In this document: piece after piece, positions 44,577-54,826 of the stretch
How the letters are laid out: each line of letters opens with the position of its first letter
Numbering within the stretch: the first letter of the stretch is position 1
NCBI GenBank assembly: GCA_023212725.1
Contig: JALBYF010000058.1
Span: 53,673-117,672, forward strand
From: Tranzscheliella williamsii
Lineage: Eukaryota; Basidiomycota; Ustilaginomycetes; Ustilaginales; Ustilaginaceae
Direction: 5' to 3'
DNA: 64,000 bases
Notes under the pieces: model-generated
Told to the model about the DNA's origin: nothing
Databases searched by the model: none
Seen by the model: the letters and a program-made list of their open reading frames with translations, nothing else
Made by a program: the position numbers and the translations under genes

Positions 44577-46103
44577 TTATGAGAGAAGTTCCCAGGACCC
44601 ATCGCCGAGGCCTTCAGCTCGTTGCCGAAAGTCCCAAAGGCGGTCCTTCAGCTTGGCCCAGTGGCCTTGATTGCCACGGGTGATGACGATGCGAAGGCTT
44701 TGTTCGAGATCAGCTATGTTCGTGGAAACGTCGAAAGGAGCATTCGTTCTTGCCGGGCCCCCCTGGGCCGCTCCCATCTTACCATTGCCGGCCACTTGCG
44801 GATGGAGACTGGCAAAGCACCTGCGGATCAACATGCTCTCCAAGTTGGGAAGGGTGTCGTAAGGCCTGCCTTGCATCTCGTCGATGATCACCTTTCTGCA
44901 TACCGGATCGTCCAGGATCTGAGCTAGCAAGTCGCAGAGGTTGATGCTGCGCAGCAGACCGACCTTGACAGCCCTGTTTTGTAACGCTCGTACCATCGCA
45001 TTGTCCTCCCCTCCTGCATCAGCGGTCCTCTTCGATTGAGGGAACGGTGGGGTCATCATACAAAAGGACATAAAGGCGGTGGAGATCCGCAGCCTGCGTA
45101 TCGGTGAATGACGAAGGCTCGATAGCAAACGAAGGATCTTCGGTGTATGGCTTGGTGTCGAAATGTGGATGTCCAGCTCCTGCACGCGGTGCCAGATTAG
45201 CATCCTTGAGAATACCTTGGGATCTTCATGCTCCAGCAGCGGTAGGCTCATCATCAGGCTAAGGTGAGTGGGCTGGCAGCCCTGGTGTCTCCGCAAGATC
45301 CTCCTTGTTGGTGTCAGATGGGCTTTGTGGCGGATAGTGACGGCGTGGCTGCCCTGGGCTTTGATCTCTGCTTGAAGCCAGCCGGGCATGTCGTCGACTT
45401 CCTCCTTGCTGAAAAGATCATCCACGTGCATCGACTCTGGCACGGCCGTGGTCTCGTCCGCATCCCCAGAGTCTTTATCGTCGTCTGTCTGCGTGCTGCT
45501 TGGGTCGCCCCAGACCTGGACCGGCTGAGACGTGCCAAACCGATAACCTTCACGGACTTGTCCTGGATCGCGCAGAAGCGCCATTGATTCGGCTCGCCAC
45601 AAAGAAAGATGCGTCAGGCTTGGTCCACAGTAATGCAGCAAACGAAGCAGTTCATGGTCCCAGCCAGCCGAGAAGGAGGTTAGATGGGAGACGTCGTCCA
45701 GGGCGCTGAACAATGCCCTAGTGTATCCTGCGAACTGGTAGGCCGGCTGCGCTTTGACCGACCTCGAGTACCACTTCTTAAACTCCCGCACATGACGGGG
45801 AAGTACCAAGATCGAGTAGAGCGTTTCCAGAGCCCAGTGACGGAGGAGCCGGCTGACACAGCTGAGTCGCACGAGCGCCAGCTGGGTTGGCGGGTCGCCG
45901 GCAATAGCTCCGGCCTGAAGGTGGCGCACGACACGTTCAATCAGTTCCGGGGGCAGCGAGGGCTGTCTGAGCGAGCCTGCGGCCGAATGGGCATCAAGAT
46001 GGGGAAGGAGGTCGCCGGCCGGTTCATGCAAACCAAGCGAAGCCAACTGTTCTTCGATGGACCGTTCATGGCTACCATCTCCAGTGACGATGTGCGAAGC
46101 CAT
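44577..46103 (-). CDS. F-box-like protein
   Basis: Single exon, 508 residues from ATG 46103. After a 45-residue leader comes PSLPPELIERVVRHL (about residues 48-61), the first helix of an F-box, followed by LALVRLSCVSRLLRHWALET, consistent with the rest of that fold. The remainder has leucine-rich stretches spaced like degenerate leucine-rich repeats (LTHLSLWRAESM, QPTHLSLMMSLPLL, RVQELDIHISTPS, PIRRLRISTAFM, NLESMLIRRCF), typical of substrate-binding parts of fungal F-box proteins. Expected role: substrate adaptor of an SCF ubiquitin ligase; the substrate is unknown. An acidic insert (TDDDKDSGDADE) interrupts the repeats. Confidence 0.7.
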   Translation of the reverse strand: MASHIVTGDGSHERSIEEQLASLGLHEPAGDLLPHLDAHSAAGSLRQPSLPPELIERVVRHLQAGAIAGDPPTQLALVRLSCVSRLLRHWALETLYSILVLPRHVREFKKWYSRSVKAQPAYQFAGYTRALFSALDDVSHLTSFSAGWDHELLRLLHYCGPSLTHLSLWRAESMALLRDPGQVREGYRFGTSQPVQVWGDPSSTQTDDDKDSGDADETTAVPESMHVDDLFSKEEVDDMPGWLQAEIKAQGSHAVTIRHKAHLTPTRRILRRHQGCQPTHLSLMMSLPLLEHEDPKVFSRMLIWHRVQELDIHISTPSHTPKILRLLSSLRHSPIRRLRISTAFMSFCMMTPPFPQSKRTADAGGEDNAMVRALQNRAVKVGLLRSINLCDLLAQILDDPVCRKVIIDEMQGRPYDTLPNLESMLIRRCFASLHPQVAGNGKMGAAQGGPARTNAPFDVSTNIADLEQSLRIVITRGNQGHWAKLKDRLWDFRQRAEGLGDGSWELLS

Positions 46104-46664
46104 TCTCGTCAGCTGTGTGGCAACACATCTGTGTTATCGCTACGGTTGAGAACACATCGCCCAATCTGGTCTTCCGTACCAGTGGTGTTGTTCTCTCTAT
46201 AAGTACGAAGAATATGGAAAGAGTGGGTAAGGAAGTTGCACCTGTTGGTAAGATGGGCCTCTCCTTGTCATGTCAAAATAAGAAGAACAACGTTTCCGCT
46301 CATTAAGCCTCCACAATTTAGCCGAAATCTAACACGATGCTTGTCCTTAGTCCTACCGGAACAACGTGAACTCACATTTCCTCGTCCGGTTACCGTCAAC
46401 ATTGATACACTCATCCACACTATCCGTTCGCCACGCAGATGCACAGGCTGCGAGTTTATAGCCGCGAATTCATGTTGTTAGCATGCTGTTTTTGGGGGAT
46501 GGAGCATGTCGTGTAGAGCGTGTGACGTGACGACAGGGCACGTGTGCATAGGCGTGGAATGGCAGGATATGCGAGGGGAGGCCTAAGGCGACGGTATGAA
46601 ATACAGAGTGTGCAAAAGAGGGGGGATAGAGGAATGGCGATTGTGTGCATCGAAGTGGACTTGC
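46104..46664. other. 560 bases between minus-strand genes
   Basis: Promoter of the F-box-like gene and 3' region of the RPL23 gene. No other feature seen. Confidence 0.5.
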
Positions 46665-47528
46665 TTAGACGACGGTACCGGCGTTGGAGGCAATTCGGGG
46701 CCAGATGTCGGCACACTCCTTGGCGACGGGGCCGGTGATGGCGGATCCCTTCATCTCACCCTTAGGGTTGACGATAACACCGGCGTTGTCCTCGAAGTAG
46801 AGGAAGACACCATCACGACGTCTCCAGGGCTTGCGCTGTCGGATCACGACGGCGGGCATGACTATAAGAAAGTGCGGAGAAATGGTTTGGGCGTCAGCCT
46901 TCGGTGCTTTTGTTCAAATGGGTCGACCGCGACGAGCGTGATGATGCAGGCAGACTCCGAGACGCAATCCCTAACAAACAACTGGTTGTTGTTCCCGTAC
47001 CACGAACGAGGGTGAAAGACGGTATCCATGTCCGCAACTGCCAAAAGCCTCGATGACGCACGAGACTGTTTCGCTGCCAAGTCTTCGCCACGGTGGAGGC
47101 AGGCGCCACGAGCGGTCGCTGATTGTTCTCCTGACACCTGGCCGAAAGCTTTGCATAGCCAGTGCCATACCGTTGTGCTCCTCCGCCAACCTAAGTGACG
47201 AACAAACGTCTCCTCCGAAGTTGCATATGGCTCTGTCTACCGCATCCACCAGCTACTCTGTCGAGTCCTGCCTGCACTGCTTGTCGATCCTGATGTCGAA
47301 ATTCTGAAACTTACCCTTCTTTCGGAGCTCGGGCTTACCCTTCTTGACAGAAGCAACAACCATGTCACCAGCAGCGGCGGCGGGAAGTCGGTTCAATCGG
47401 GCACCGATACCGTGAACGGCAATGACGAACAGGTTCTTGGCACCGGAGTTGTCGGCGCAGTTCATGACGGCACCGACTGGCAGAGCCAGGGTCATTCGGA
47501 ACTTGGTACCAACAGCAGCTTTGGACAT
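46665..47528 (-). CDS. RPL23: 60S ribosomal protein uL14 (RPL23)
   Basis: Two coding exons, 47528-47315 and 46861-46665; 136 residues, the normal eukaryotic length. The intron 47314-46862 is 453 nt (donor GTAAGT, acceptor TTATAG, phase 1), far longer than other introns here. The protein is near-invariant: [40 protein letters not shown], then after the splice [35 protein letters not shown] and [20 protein letters not shown]. It sits on the 60S interface near the sarcin-ricin loop and elongation-factor site. A probable second intron lies in the 5' leader (listed separately). Ribosomal protein genes often keep long introns for regulation or snoRNA hosting. Confidence 0.97.
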
Positions 47529-47537
47529 CTTGATACA

Positions 47538-47964
47538 CTAAAAACCGGGACGACAAGGATACAATAGGGGCAGGGATTAGCAATGCCGTCATGGGTTGTG
47601 ATTCTGAACAGGGCAGCAAGGGGTTATATGGTCGGATCTGAGGTCGATGCACCGCAAGAAAATCTGCCTTTGTTGAATGTTGCAGGCTGGATGAAAGGCC
47701 GAACAGAGCGCAGGCGAAGTGTGATAGTGGAGAACGCAACCGCTCGTCCGAAGTGACCCTCGCGGAACAGCGACTAGATGATCAGGCGGGTCGGAGCTAG
47801 CGGGTTGGGCGAAGGCTGAAACACTGTCGGGACGGACTCGGTTGTCGTCGTCTTCTCCACGAAGTGTTGTTCCCAGTTTAATGGTACCGTTGATAACGCT
47901 AACGGCGTGCTGGTGACGCTCTCAGATCCGACAGCATATCTCCTTACTGTTGGCACGAACTTAC
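47538..47964 (-). other. Probable intron in the 5' leader of RPL23
   Basis: On the minus strand a strong donor (CAAG/GTAAGT, intron starting at 47964) pairs with a pyrimidine-rich acceptor GGTTTTTAG ending at 47538, only nine bases before the RPL23 start codon. The intron would be 427 nt, similar to the coding intron of the same gene. No coding sequence is affected. This is inferred from splice signals only. Confidence 0.55.
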
Positions 47965-48892
47965 CTTGACGAGATTGGTGATGGTAAAGAGGAAGCTCTG
48001 GTGGCCGACGTTCTCGAATCGGAACAGTCGAGATTGCACTCGCCGCTCAACCCCTCCTAGTCTAGCTTAGCTCGATCTCCGTCGCTTGCTTGCTGCTGGA
48101 TTTGCAGACCTTTAGACGAACCGACGCACATCCGACTATCGAATGAAGCGTACGATGCACGACGCAACGTACACGCAGGCGGCTCTAGCCCAAGCTCAAA
48201 AGTGCGTCCAGTCAAGCCTCTCATGATTTGAATTGCTTATTTGCCTCGGCCGAGATCACATGATCATTTTGACGACATCACGTGAAAACTCAGTTTTCGA
48301 ATCTGTAAGATCGTTTTGTCTTTTTGGAACGGGAAACCCCAATGATCTCGCAATGCGGTTGCAGTGGGCAGACAAGGGGTTTCCTTTTTCGGGCAGCACA
48401 AGCGATGTCGTGTTGTCGACCTAGAATGCTGCTGACGTGCTGATGCCAAACGCACAAGCACGAGGGTCTAAGCGGAAGATCGTCGCCCTATAAGCCTTGA
48501 AATCCCGTCTCCGTTTTACTCAGCGCGGCTCAGCAGGTGTTAAAGGAGCGCGAACTTACCAACCTTGCTCCGGCAGGAAGATGGAAGTGTGTTAAATTGT
48601 CCACGTCTCCCGGTGAGATGACGGACGGTGCGTTGTTTGCACAACAGATGTGGAGAGAGGGTTCAACAAGGCGGCGCGATACAGCACGATAGATACAGTG
48701 GCCCAGTGCCCCACTTCCGTCTCACAGCAGCGTTTGACGTGCATCTTTTGGATGCACGAATCCTGACCCTGCATGCCATCGACAATATATGAGCCACCGT
48801 TAAAGGGTGATGGTGGCTCCTAACCGCTGTTCCTTGAAAGGTACGATCATGGATATAGCATCTGCAACTACTTCTTCTTCTCTACATCAAGC
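47965..48892. other. Shared upstream region of RPL23 and the F-box gene
   Basis: Divergent promoter region. The part next to 47965 is probably RPL23 leader exon. No other gene, RNA or repeat is recognised. Confidence 0.45.
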
Positions 48893-50629
48893 ATGCTGAA
48901 GAATCTTCCCCTTGAACTGCAAGCTTACATTCTGGTGTTTCTACCTGCCAAGGACTTGATCCGAACGCTCTCGCTCACAAATCACCACTATCATGATCTA
49001 GTGGAAGCTCATGTACAGCGCTACTGTCTCAAGTACTTGGGGCTTGGGCACCATGGTTCCAATGCTGAAGAAGCGGCGGTGCTCGAGTTCGAAGCGCAGC
49101 GCCCCATTGATACCATGACCGCTAAACACATCCTCCATTTTTCGCACTTTGAGGAGAGTACGACTGCCCCAAGCCCCGGCGCGCGCCCTGCCCTCTCTTC
49201 TTCGGCTGTTTTCACCTTCACTACTGGCGCCAGCAGCAAGGTGGCCACTGATGTCGAGCGGCTCGGAAGAGCCTGTGGTGCGCAAAGACGAAGAGGAAAC
49301 TCTGTCTCCATAGGTCCTGAGCGGACCAGACCCAGTGCATACCTTGCGACACCTTTCCAACCCTATCTTCCAACACTACACCAAGATGACCAACAAAGAG
49401 CATCGCATGCTTACGTCTCCAGCTCACTCGACCTTGAAGAACGAACCTCCGCTCGCCCTCCTCATTCTCGCAACACGTCCACCTCTTCACTCGCCACTAG
49501 AAGCCGATCTAATTCGAGGACCTCAACGGCACGGGCAATTGCTCAAGAAATTGCAGACGCTCCATTTCCCTTCCTCAGGTATAGCTTGGAGACAGCAAAT
49601 CGACACAACCTAGCGGTCTCAGCCGCGCCAGGCCAACTGCGTCGTACACTTCGGCCTACCAATGATACCACGCTGGGCCAAGGCTTAGAAGGCTCCTTGG
49701 ACGAGTATGCCCGGATGAGCCAAGCGGGTGCTACCTCCCACAATGTAGACGGCAGCTTCAGGAACAGAGCGAGTGCCAGGACATCGCGTGATGCCCTCGA
49801 CAAACCTGCACGATACGCGTTCCAGCTAGATCCTTTAGACTCTTTTGAAAGTCTGATTTTGACTCTGACAGTTCGCAGGAACGTAGATGACCTTCAGACA
49901 ACACTTGCGGCATTGCAGAGGGGTGAGGACATTGCGAGATGTCGGACAAGCTTCTCCAAGACTCTCGCCGAAGGTCTTGATAGGGTGTTCAGAGACTGGT
50001 TCAGGCCGAAGCGAACACCATCCTCGGCTGCTTCCTACAGCCCAACATCCCCTTCCGCCTCTACAGCTCTAGCGGATCCAAACTTCGCTGTCCTTGCCTC
50101 TACCTTCGGCGTTACCAATTCGAAACCAAAGGCGAGCGCCGTACCGCCAGAACTAGAACCGGAGCCCAAGTTGCTGGAATTCGACAACACCTCCTGCGTC
50201 TTATCCATACAGCCGCATGCATCGTTTCAGGCGGCATTCACTCATCCAGCCTTGTCAGCCACCTCTTCGCACGGCTATCTCTCACAGCCTGGCCTATCGG
50301 CTCAGTATGCGCGGCTAGATATCGACGACCGCGTAGAGCTCACCTTCCACTGCCAACACGTTGCGATCAACTCGGCCAGGTTGTTAGCGACGCTGGAGCG
50401 GCTCGAGAACGACGTGTTGGCGGCGCAGGCACGGTCGAGAAGCGACATGCGAAACGGGCTTTCTGTGGTCGCGCATATCACCAACCCGCTCGCCGACGGC
50501 TTCTCGTCATGGGTCAGCGCCGGGACCCACCCGGCCGCCGTCGAGACCCGCATCGTGCCCCTCGGCAGCTTCTTCACCGGCCCGGGCGCCCACCCTGCAC
50601 CGTTGCCCATGATCGCCAGGACCGACTAG
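48893..50629 (+). CDS. F-box protein
   Basis: Single exon, 578 residues from ATG 48893. The chain opens directly with an F-box: LKNLPLELQAYILVFLPAKD, LIRTLSLTNHHYHDLVEAHV (residues 2-41). The middle is Ser/Thr/Arg-rich and disordered (NTSTSSLATRSRSNSRTS). About residues 300-380 and 430-575 are more ordered (LDSFESLILTLTVRRNVDDL, DRVELTFHCQHVAINSARLL, GLSVVAHITNPLADGFSSW). No substrate-binding repeat is recognised. Probably an SCF ubiquitin ligase adaptor. The gene is convergent with the lipase gene, leaving 270 bases between them. Confidence 0.8.
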   Translation: MLKNLPLELQAYILVFLPAKDLIRTLSLTNHHYHDLVEAHVQRYCLKYLGLGHHGSNAEEAAVLEFEAQRPIDTMTAKHILHFSHFEESTTAPSPGARPALSSSAVFTFTTGASSKVATDVERLGRACGAQRRRGNSVSIGPERTRPSAYLATPFQPYLPTLHQDDQQRASHAYVSSSLDLEERTSARPPHSRNTSTSSLATRSRSNSRTSTARAIAQEIADAPFPFLRYSLETANRHNLAVSAAPGQLRRTLRPTNDTTLGQGLEGSLDEYARMSQAGATSHNVDGSFRNRASARTSRDALDKPARYAFQLDPLDSFESLILTLTVRRNVDDLQTTLAALQRGEDIARCRTSFSKTLAEGLDRVFRDWFRPKRTPSSAASYSPTSPSASTALADPNFAVLASTFGVTNSKPKASAVPPELEPEPKLLEFDNTSCVLSIQPHASFQAAFTHPALSATSSHGYLSQPGLSAQYARLDIDDRVELTFHCQHVAINSARLLATLERLENDVLAAQARSRSDMRNGLSVVAHITNPLADGFSSWVSAGTHPAAVETRIVPLGSFFTGPGAHPAPLPMIARTD

Positions 50630-50898
50630 GCCGCAATACCTTCTGCCCTCCCCGTGCCCACCTCGCACGACTCGGCCACACGTCGCGCCCCTTCCGCCAC
50701 AGCATGAGACCTGCCGGCACATATGCCTGGCGAGTACTGTAATCACGAAACCAAGCCGCTAGTGGGGAGTAGACGTGTAATGCAAGTTGCAATTGTTCAA
50801 GGTAGTGCGATGAACGAGGTATCGGGTGGTAGCAGGCCGTGTAGCCGCATGGTGACTGGCCATCCGCTGCGTTGAGCAGTGAGAACGCGCAGGGCGGC

Positions 50899-53499
50899 TC
50901 AGTGGCCCTCATTGTGCAGATGGCGGCAGAGAGCGATCCAAAACTTCTCCAGGTCTGAGTATTCGGCCTTCTTGGGTGAAGTGGTGGATTTCGTCGCGGA
51001 GGCGGGGTCTTGCGGGCTGGCGGTGGGGGTGGATGGCTGTGGGGCAGGGGCGGAGGTGGATGAGACGGCGGCGCCTACGGAGGCGGCTGCTGCCTGCAGC
51101 GCGGCGTACGGCCTGGAGGGGGCGTCGTGCGCGGCGTGCGCGTGCTGGTCGGTGCCTGTGTACAGCGTCAGGCCCGTCTCCTCGATCAGCTTGTCGCGCT
51201 TCTCGGCCAGCGCGCGCCGCCCGGCATCGCCCGTCGGCAGCCGCTCCGAGATCCAGCTCGCAATCTCCTCCACCAACCGGTCGTCGTGCGGCTGCGGGTG
51301 GAAGGACGGCGAGAGCCCCTCCGGCTCCTCCCCGCCCTCCACCTCCTCCGCCTTGTCCCCCTTGCTCAGCCACTCCTCCGTCTTCTCCGGGTCCTGGATC
51401 GACACGCCTGCCCAGCCCTCTGACTTGGCTAGTTCGTTGTACGTCTTCAAAAACTCCGCCGGATCGTGCGTGTGCGCCTTGGCGCGAGAAAAGAGGAGCC
51501 GGTTGATATCGACCCAGCTCGAAGAAGGAGTCTCGCTCTTCGCTTCCTTGGCTGCCGTTGCCTCCGTAGATGTATGCGCCTTCGTAGGGTAGGGCTTACC
51601 TGTCGAGGGATTGACGTTCTGCTTCCACCGGGGCGCGCCGCCCCCGCGCAGATCCCAATGATCACAGCCTTCCATCACCCCCAAGAACTCGCCCCACTTG
51701 GCGCTCTCGACGCTGACGAGACCGTCATTACCTTGATCAGCGCCTCCCAGCGCATCGGCGCTACCGTCCGTCTCTCCACCGGCGGTACGAGACTCGGCCG
51801 CAGCATCGAGAATGAGCTTGGGAAGCCAGAGAGGATGCCAGATCCCCAGGCTTGGCGTCCGTGAAGCTACGCTGTAGTACATGACGCCTTCAACATTGGG
51901 AGTCTTGGGGTTAAATACTTCGTTGATGTACTTGGTGGATAACATGGCATAGGCCGGCGTGTCGAGCAACGACAACATATACGAGCTGAAGGAGCCTGTC
52001 AGAGAGGTTAGCGACTTGATGAACGAGGAGAGGCCAAAAGGTAGCGAGCCATTCGCATTCGTGCCCTGCTTGAAGGCCTTCTTGACCTGGTCGGTGAGAT
52101 CCTTGTCGTGCCCTTTCTTTGGGTCTGATGTCGAGTCAGACGTGAGCTGGCCCACGGCGGCCGAAGCAGCGTCATACAGCGAGTCAGCGATGGACTGTCC
52201 CTGCGCATCGGTCTCCTCCCTGGCTTGTTTTTTCGGGTCGAGGGGCGGCGAAGAGGAGTGGGTGGTGCCACTAGAACTATTGCGAGGCTTAGGACGCGTG
52301 AAAAGCGGAGAGCTGAGCGTATAGGGGACCTTCGGAGTGCGCGCCGGACGCCTCTCGCGATCGGCCTGGTCGTGTGCGCGCTCAGCTCGGGCCTCTTCGA
52401 TGGCCTTCTCGATGTAGTCGTTGCCAATGCCGATGTTGGCATTGCACCAGTCCATGAATGGACTTCCGCGATGGGGGGTGCTGATAGTGGTCAGACTGAC
52501 TGGTGTATACTCCTTCGGCTTCGGGCGGATATGTGTAAGCAGATAGCGCACATCCAAGCCGCCCATGCTGTGGCCAACAAAGTTGAGCTTTTTGCCGCGT
52601 ACGCCGGCTTCGTCGCTGCAAAGGAACTCATGCAATGATTCTGCCCGCTCTTGTATCGATCCTGTGGGTGGTACGCCGTGCACCAGTACCTCTACGCCAA
52701 TCTGCTTGCGCAGGATATCGAGCGTCTTGGCCCAGTAATGGATCTCGAGGCCGAGGAAGGGTCCACGGACGTCGAAGCCGTAGAGACCGTGGCAAAGGAC
52801 GATAGGGTGCCGTGGTACTACGACTGGGTCGTAGGTCTCCGGATCCTGGATAACCTGGTGAATACGGCCGATGCCACGCTGCCTAGCACGATGCTGCAGG
52901 TCTCCTTCCAGTTGGGATTGTCGCTGCTCTGCATGTTGCTCGGTGGCACGAAGTAGTGAGGAAAGGGAAGAAGCCAATCGGTCTAGCCAGTTGCTACTTG
53001 GGCGAGGTTGCAGGTGAGCAAACGAGCTGTGTGCGGCACGCTGCTCGCCCGTAGAAGAACCGTGAAGAAGCAGTCCACGTTGCTTGGCAGATGTTGTGGG
53101 AAGAGATCTAGGGAGGTGATAACGCGCCTTTGCACACGTGTGGATCCTTCTAAGCGAATCGGGAGCCCGAGACGCGTCAGAAGTGTGCAGGAGATCTGCG
53201 TGGCGGGAGCTCCTGGGGCGGACAAGGGTCGAAAAGGGGCTGGGCGGGTCGGCAGTCTTGGCAGATGGCGAGGTGGACGGTGGCGAGGAGTACGAAACGG
53301 CGGCGAACCAGCATAGGACGGCGAGGAGGCTAGCTCGGGACCGGGGGATGGCGAGGGTACGGGGTGTGACAGAACGGGAACATTCACCCGAGCGGATCAC
53401 GCCGTCCATCGAGGTTTGGACCCGCTCGTGCAAGAGCCTGCGAAGCGTCTCGCGAGAACCGTCGTGGGTTTGCGCTAGAACAGCATCTGGCGAGCGCAT
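50899..53499 (-). CDS. Alpha/beta-hydrolase lipase (triacylglycerol lipase type)
   Basis: Single exon, 866 residues from ATG 53499. After a basic N-terminus a hydrophobic segment (SRASLLAVLCWFAAVSYSS, about residues 55-73) could be a membrane anchor or late signal. The lipase core starts with the oxyanion-side motif HPIVLCHGLYGFD (about 231-243). The nucleophile elbow is NFVGHSMGGLDVRYL with Ser near 311, TTISTPHRGSPFMDW follows, and the later NDGLVSVESAKWGEFLG...CDHWDL supplies the likely Asp and His. A long disordered insert separates the halves and a Ser/Pro/Ala tail closes the chain. Expected reaction: hydrolysis of acylglycerols or other esters. The organelle is uncertain; related fungal lipases are mitochondrial, vacuolar or secreted. 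Confidence 0.88.
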   Translation of the reverse strand: MRSPDAVLAQTHDGSRETLRRLLHERVQTSMDGVIRSGECSRSVTPRTLAIPRSRASLLAVLCWFAAVSYSSPPSTSPSAKTADPPSPFSTLVRPRSSRHADLLHTSDASRAPDSLRRIHTCAKARYHLPRSLPTTSAKQRGLLLHGSSTGEQRAAHSSFAHLQPRPSSNWLDRLASSLSSLLRATEQHAEQRQSQLEGDLQHRARQRGIGRIHQVIQDPETYDPVVVPRHPIVLCHGLYGFDVRGPFLGLEIHYWAKTLDILRKQIGVEVLVHGVPPTGSIQERAESLHEFLCSDEAGVRGKKLNFVGHSMGGLDVRYLLTHIRPKPKEYTPVSLTTISTPHRGSPFMDWCNANIGIGNDYIEKAIEEARAERAHDQADRERRPARTPKVPYTLSSPLFTRPKPRNSSSGTTHSSSPPLDPKKQAREETDAQGQSIADSLYDAASAAVGQLTSDSTSDPKKGHDKDLTDQVKKAFKQGTNANGSLPFGLSSFIKSLTSLTGSFSSYMLSLLDTPAYAMLSTKYINEVFNPKTPNVEGVMYYSVASRTPSLGIWHPLWLPKLILDAAAESRTAGGETDGSADALGGADQGNDGLVSVESAKWGEFLGVMEGCDHWDLRGGGAPRWKQNVNPSTGKPYPTKAHTSTEATAAKEAKSETPSSSWVDINRLLFSRAKAHTHDPAEFLKTYNELAKSEGWAGVSIQDPEKTEEWLSKGDKAEEVEGGEEPEGLSPSFHPQPHDDRLVEEIASWISERLPTGDAGRRALAEKRDKLIEETGLTLYTGTDQHAHAAHDAPSRPYAALQAAAASVGAAVSSTSAPAPQPSTPTASPQDPASATKSTTSPKKAEYSDLEKFWIALCRHLHNEGH

Positions 53500-54826
53500 C
53501 TCGTCTGCACTACACGTAGAACCGGAGATCGTGCTTGGTTCCGAGTTGACCTCTAGGCACGTTGTAAGCTGCTAGGGCTTCCACCTTTCTCACGTCCCCG
53601 GCGAGGCGTGTCGGTCTACAACAGGCTCATCCGGTATATGAAGCAAGCCGTTGCGTGCCGACGGGACGAGTAGCTCGGCACTTGAGCGTGGGATCAGTTC
53701 GAAACGGATGAGGACCTTGATGGGTGGAAGCCAGGAATGGTGGTGTCTGATGACGGAGATGGTGGCGAAAATGCGTTGAAGGGGATGAGGGGGAGGCTGA
53801 GCAGGGTAGCGACGTTGTCCGTGCGGTTCTGAAAGGGAAGTTGGTTGGGACCGTGGCAGCCGTGGGTATTCTCGTGTATGGACTTGGAGATTCAGATTCA
53901 TTGTTATATTATTGTGACGTGGGTATGCTCGGTGGGCTATTTGAGTTCGCGAGCGGTCATATCAAATTCGAGCTTTGAAAGCGTTTGAAAGCCCCGAAAG
54001 CGAGAGAAAGCGCCGGGATCGCCAAAACAACGCACGCTTCTCTTGAGACGGATGATTGCCCATGCCGTCATGCAATGTTGCGCTCCCTGCGTTGTCCGGT
54101 CAGTGACCTCATCAGCTTTCAAGACTCACCAGATTCACCGTTTATTGTAAGTGCCATGTGCATTCGAGATCGTTGGCCGCGATGGATCAATATAATGTCT
54201 TTTTGGGTTTAGGTGTTTTGAGAACGCCTTCAAGTCCTCGGTGTGTTGGGACATGCTCTCTAGGGACGAATCACCTGTCGTCCTCACAACGTTCTGAGCA
54301 TTCTGGCTGCTCGGCTGCTCGTTCCCTTTGGGCTACGTCCTCATGTACGGTCACACGCTCCTTCTCCGAACGGGCAGCTTGTGTCAAGTATTGAGACAGA
54401 CACTACCCCTGTCAGGATCTGTACCCGTCAGTGTATGTTTTTGCCACATCCATGCCAGCTTCACTACAAGCAAGACTGGGGAGACCGGCGTTGAATGTAA
54501 AACTTGACTGCCTTCAACGGCTCCATAAATTCAAAACCGTGACTTTCATTTTTGGACCAGAACTGGCACCACGCCTCGGCTCCGAAAGTTCTGGCTGTGC
54601 TGACATGTGCTTATGCAAGACGAAAATTTGCCCGGAGGCGCTTCGAAGCTCATGCTGATCACATGCGAGGTATGGTTGAGTGCAAAGGCTGGGATCAGAT
54701 CTGGCGCTTGTGAGAAGAAGCAGCCCCAGCTGATCAAACACCACTTTGCGGGACGTTGGCAAACGATACTGCAACCACATTTCGCCTTCCTCATCCCAGT
54801 TCGTCCCTGGCAGGCTTTCCACCACA
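53500..54826. other. 1.3 kb shared upstream region of the lipase and uL3m genes
   Basis: Divergent promoter region. No gene, RNA or repeat recognised; only short chance frames. Confidence 0.45.
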
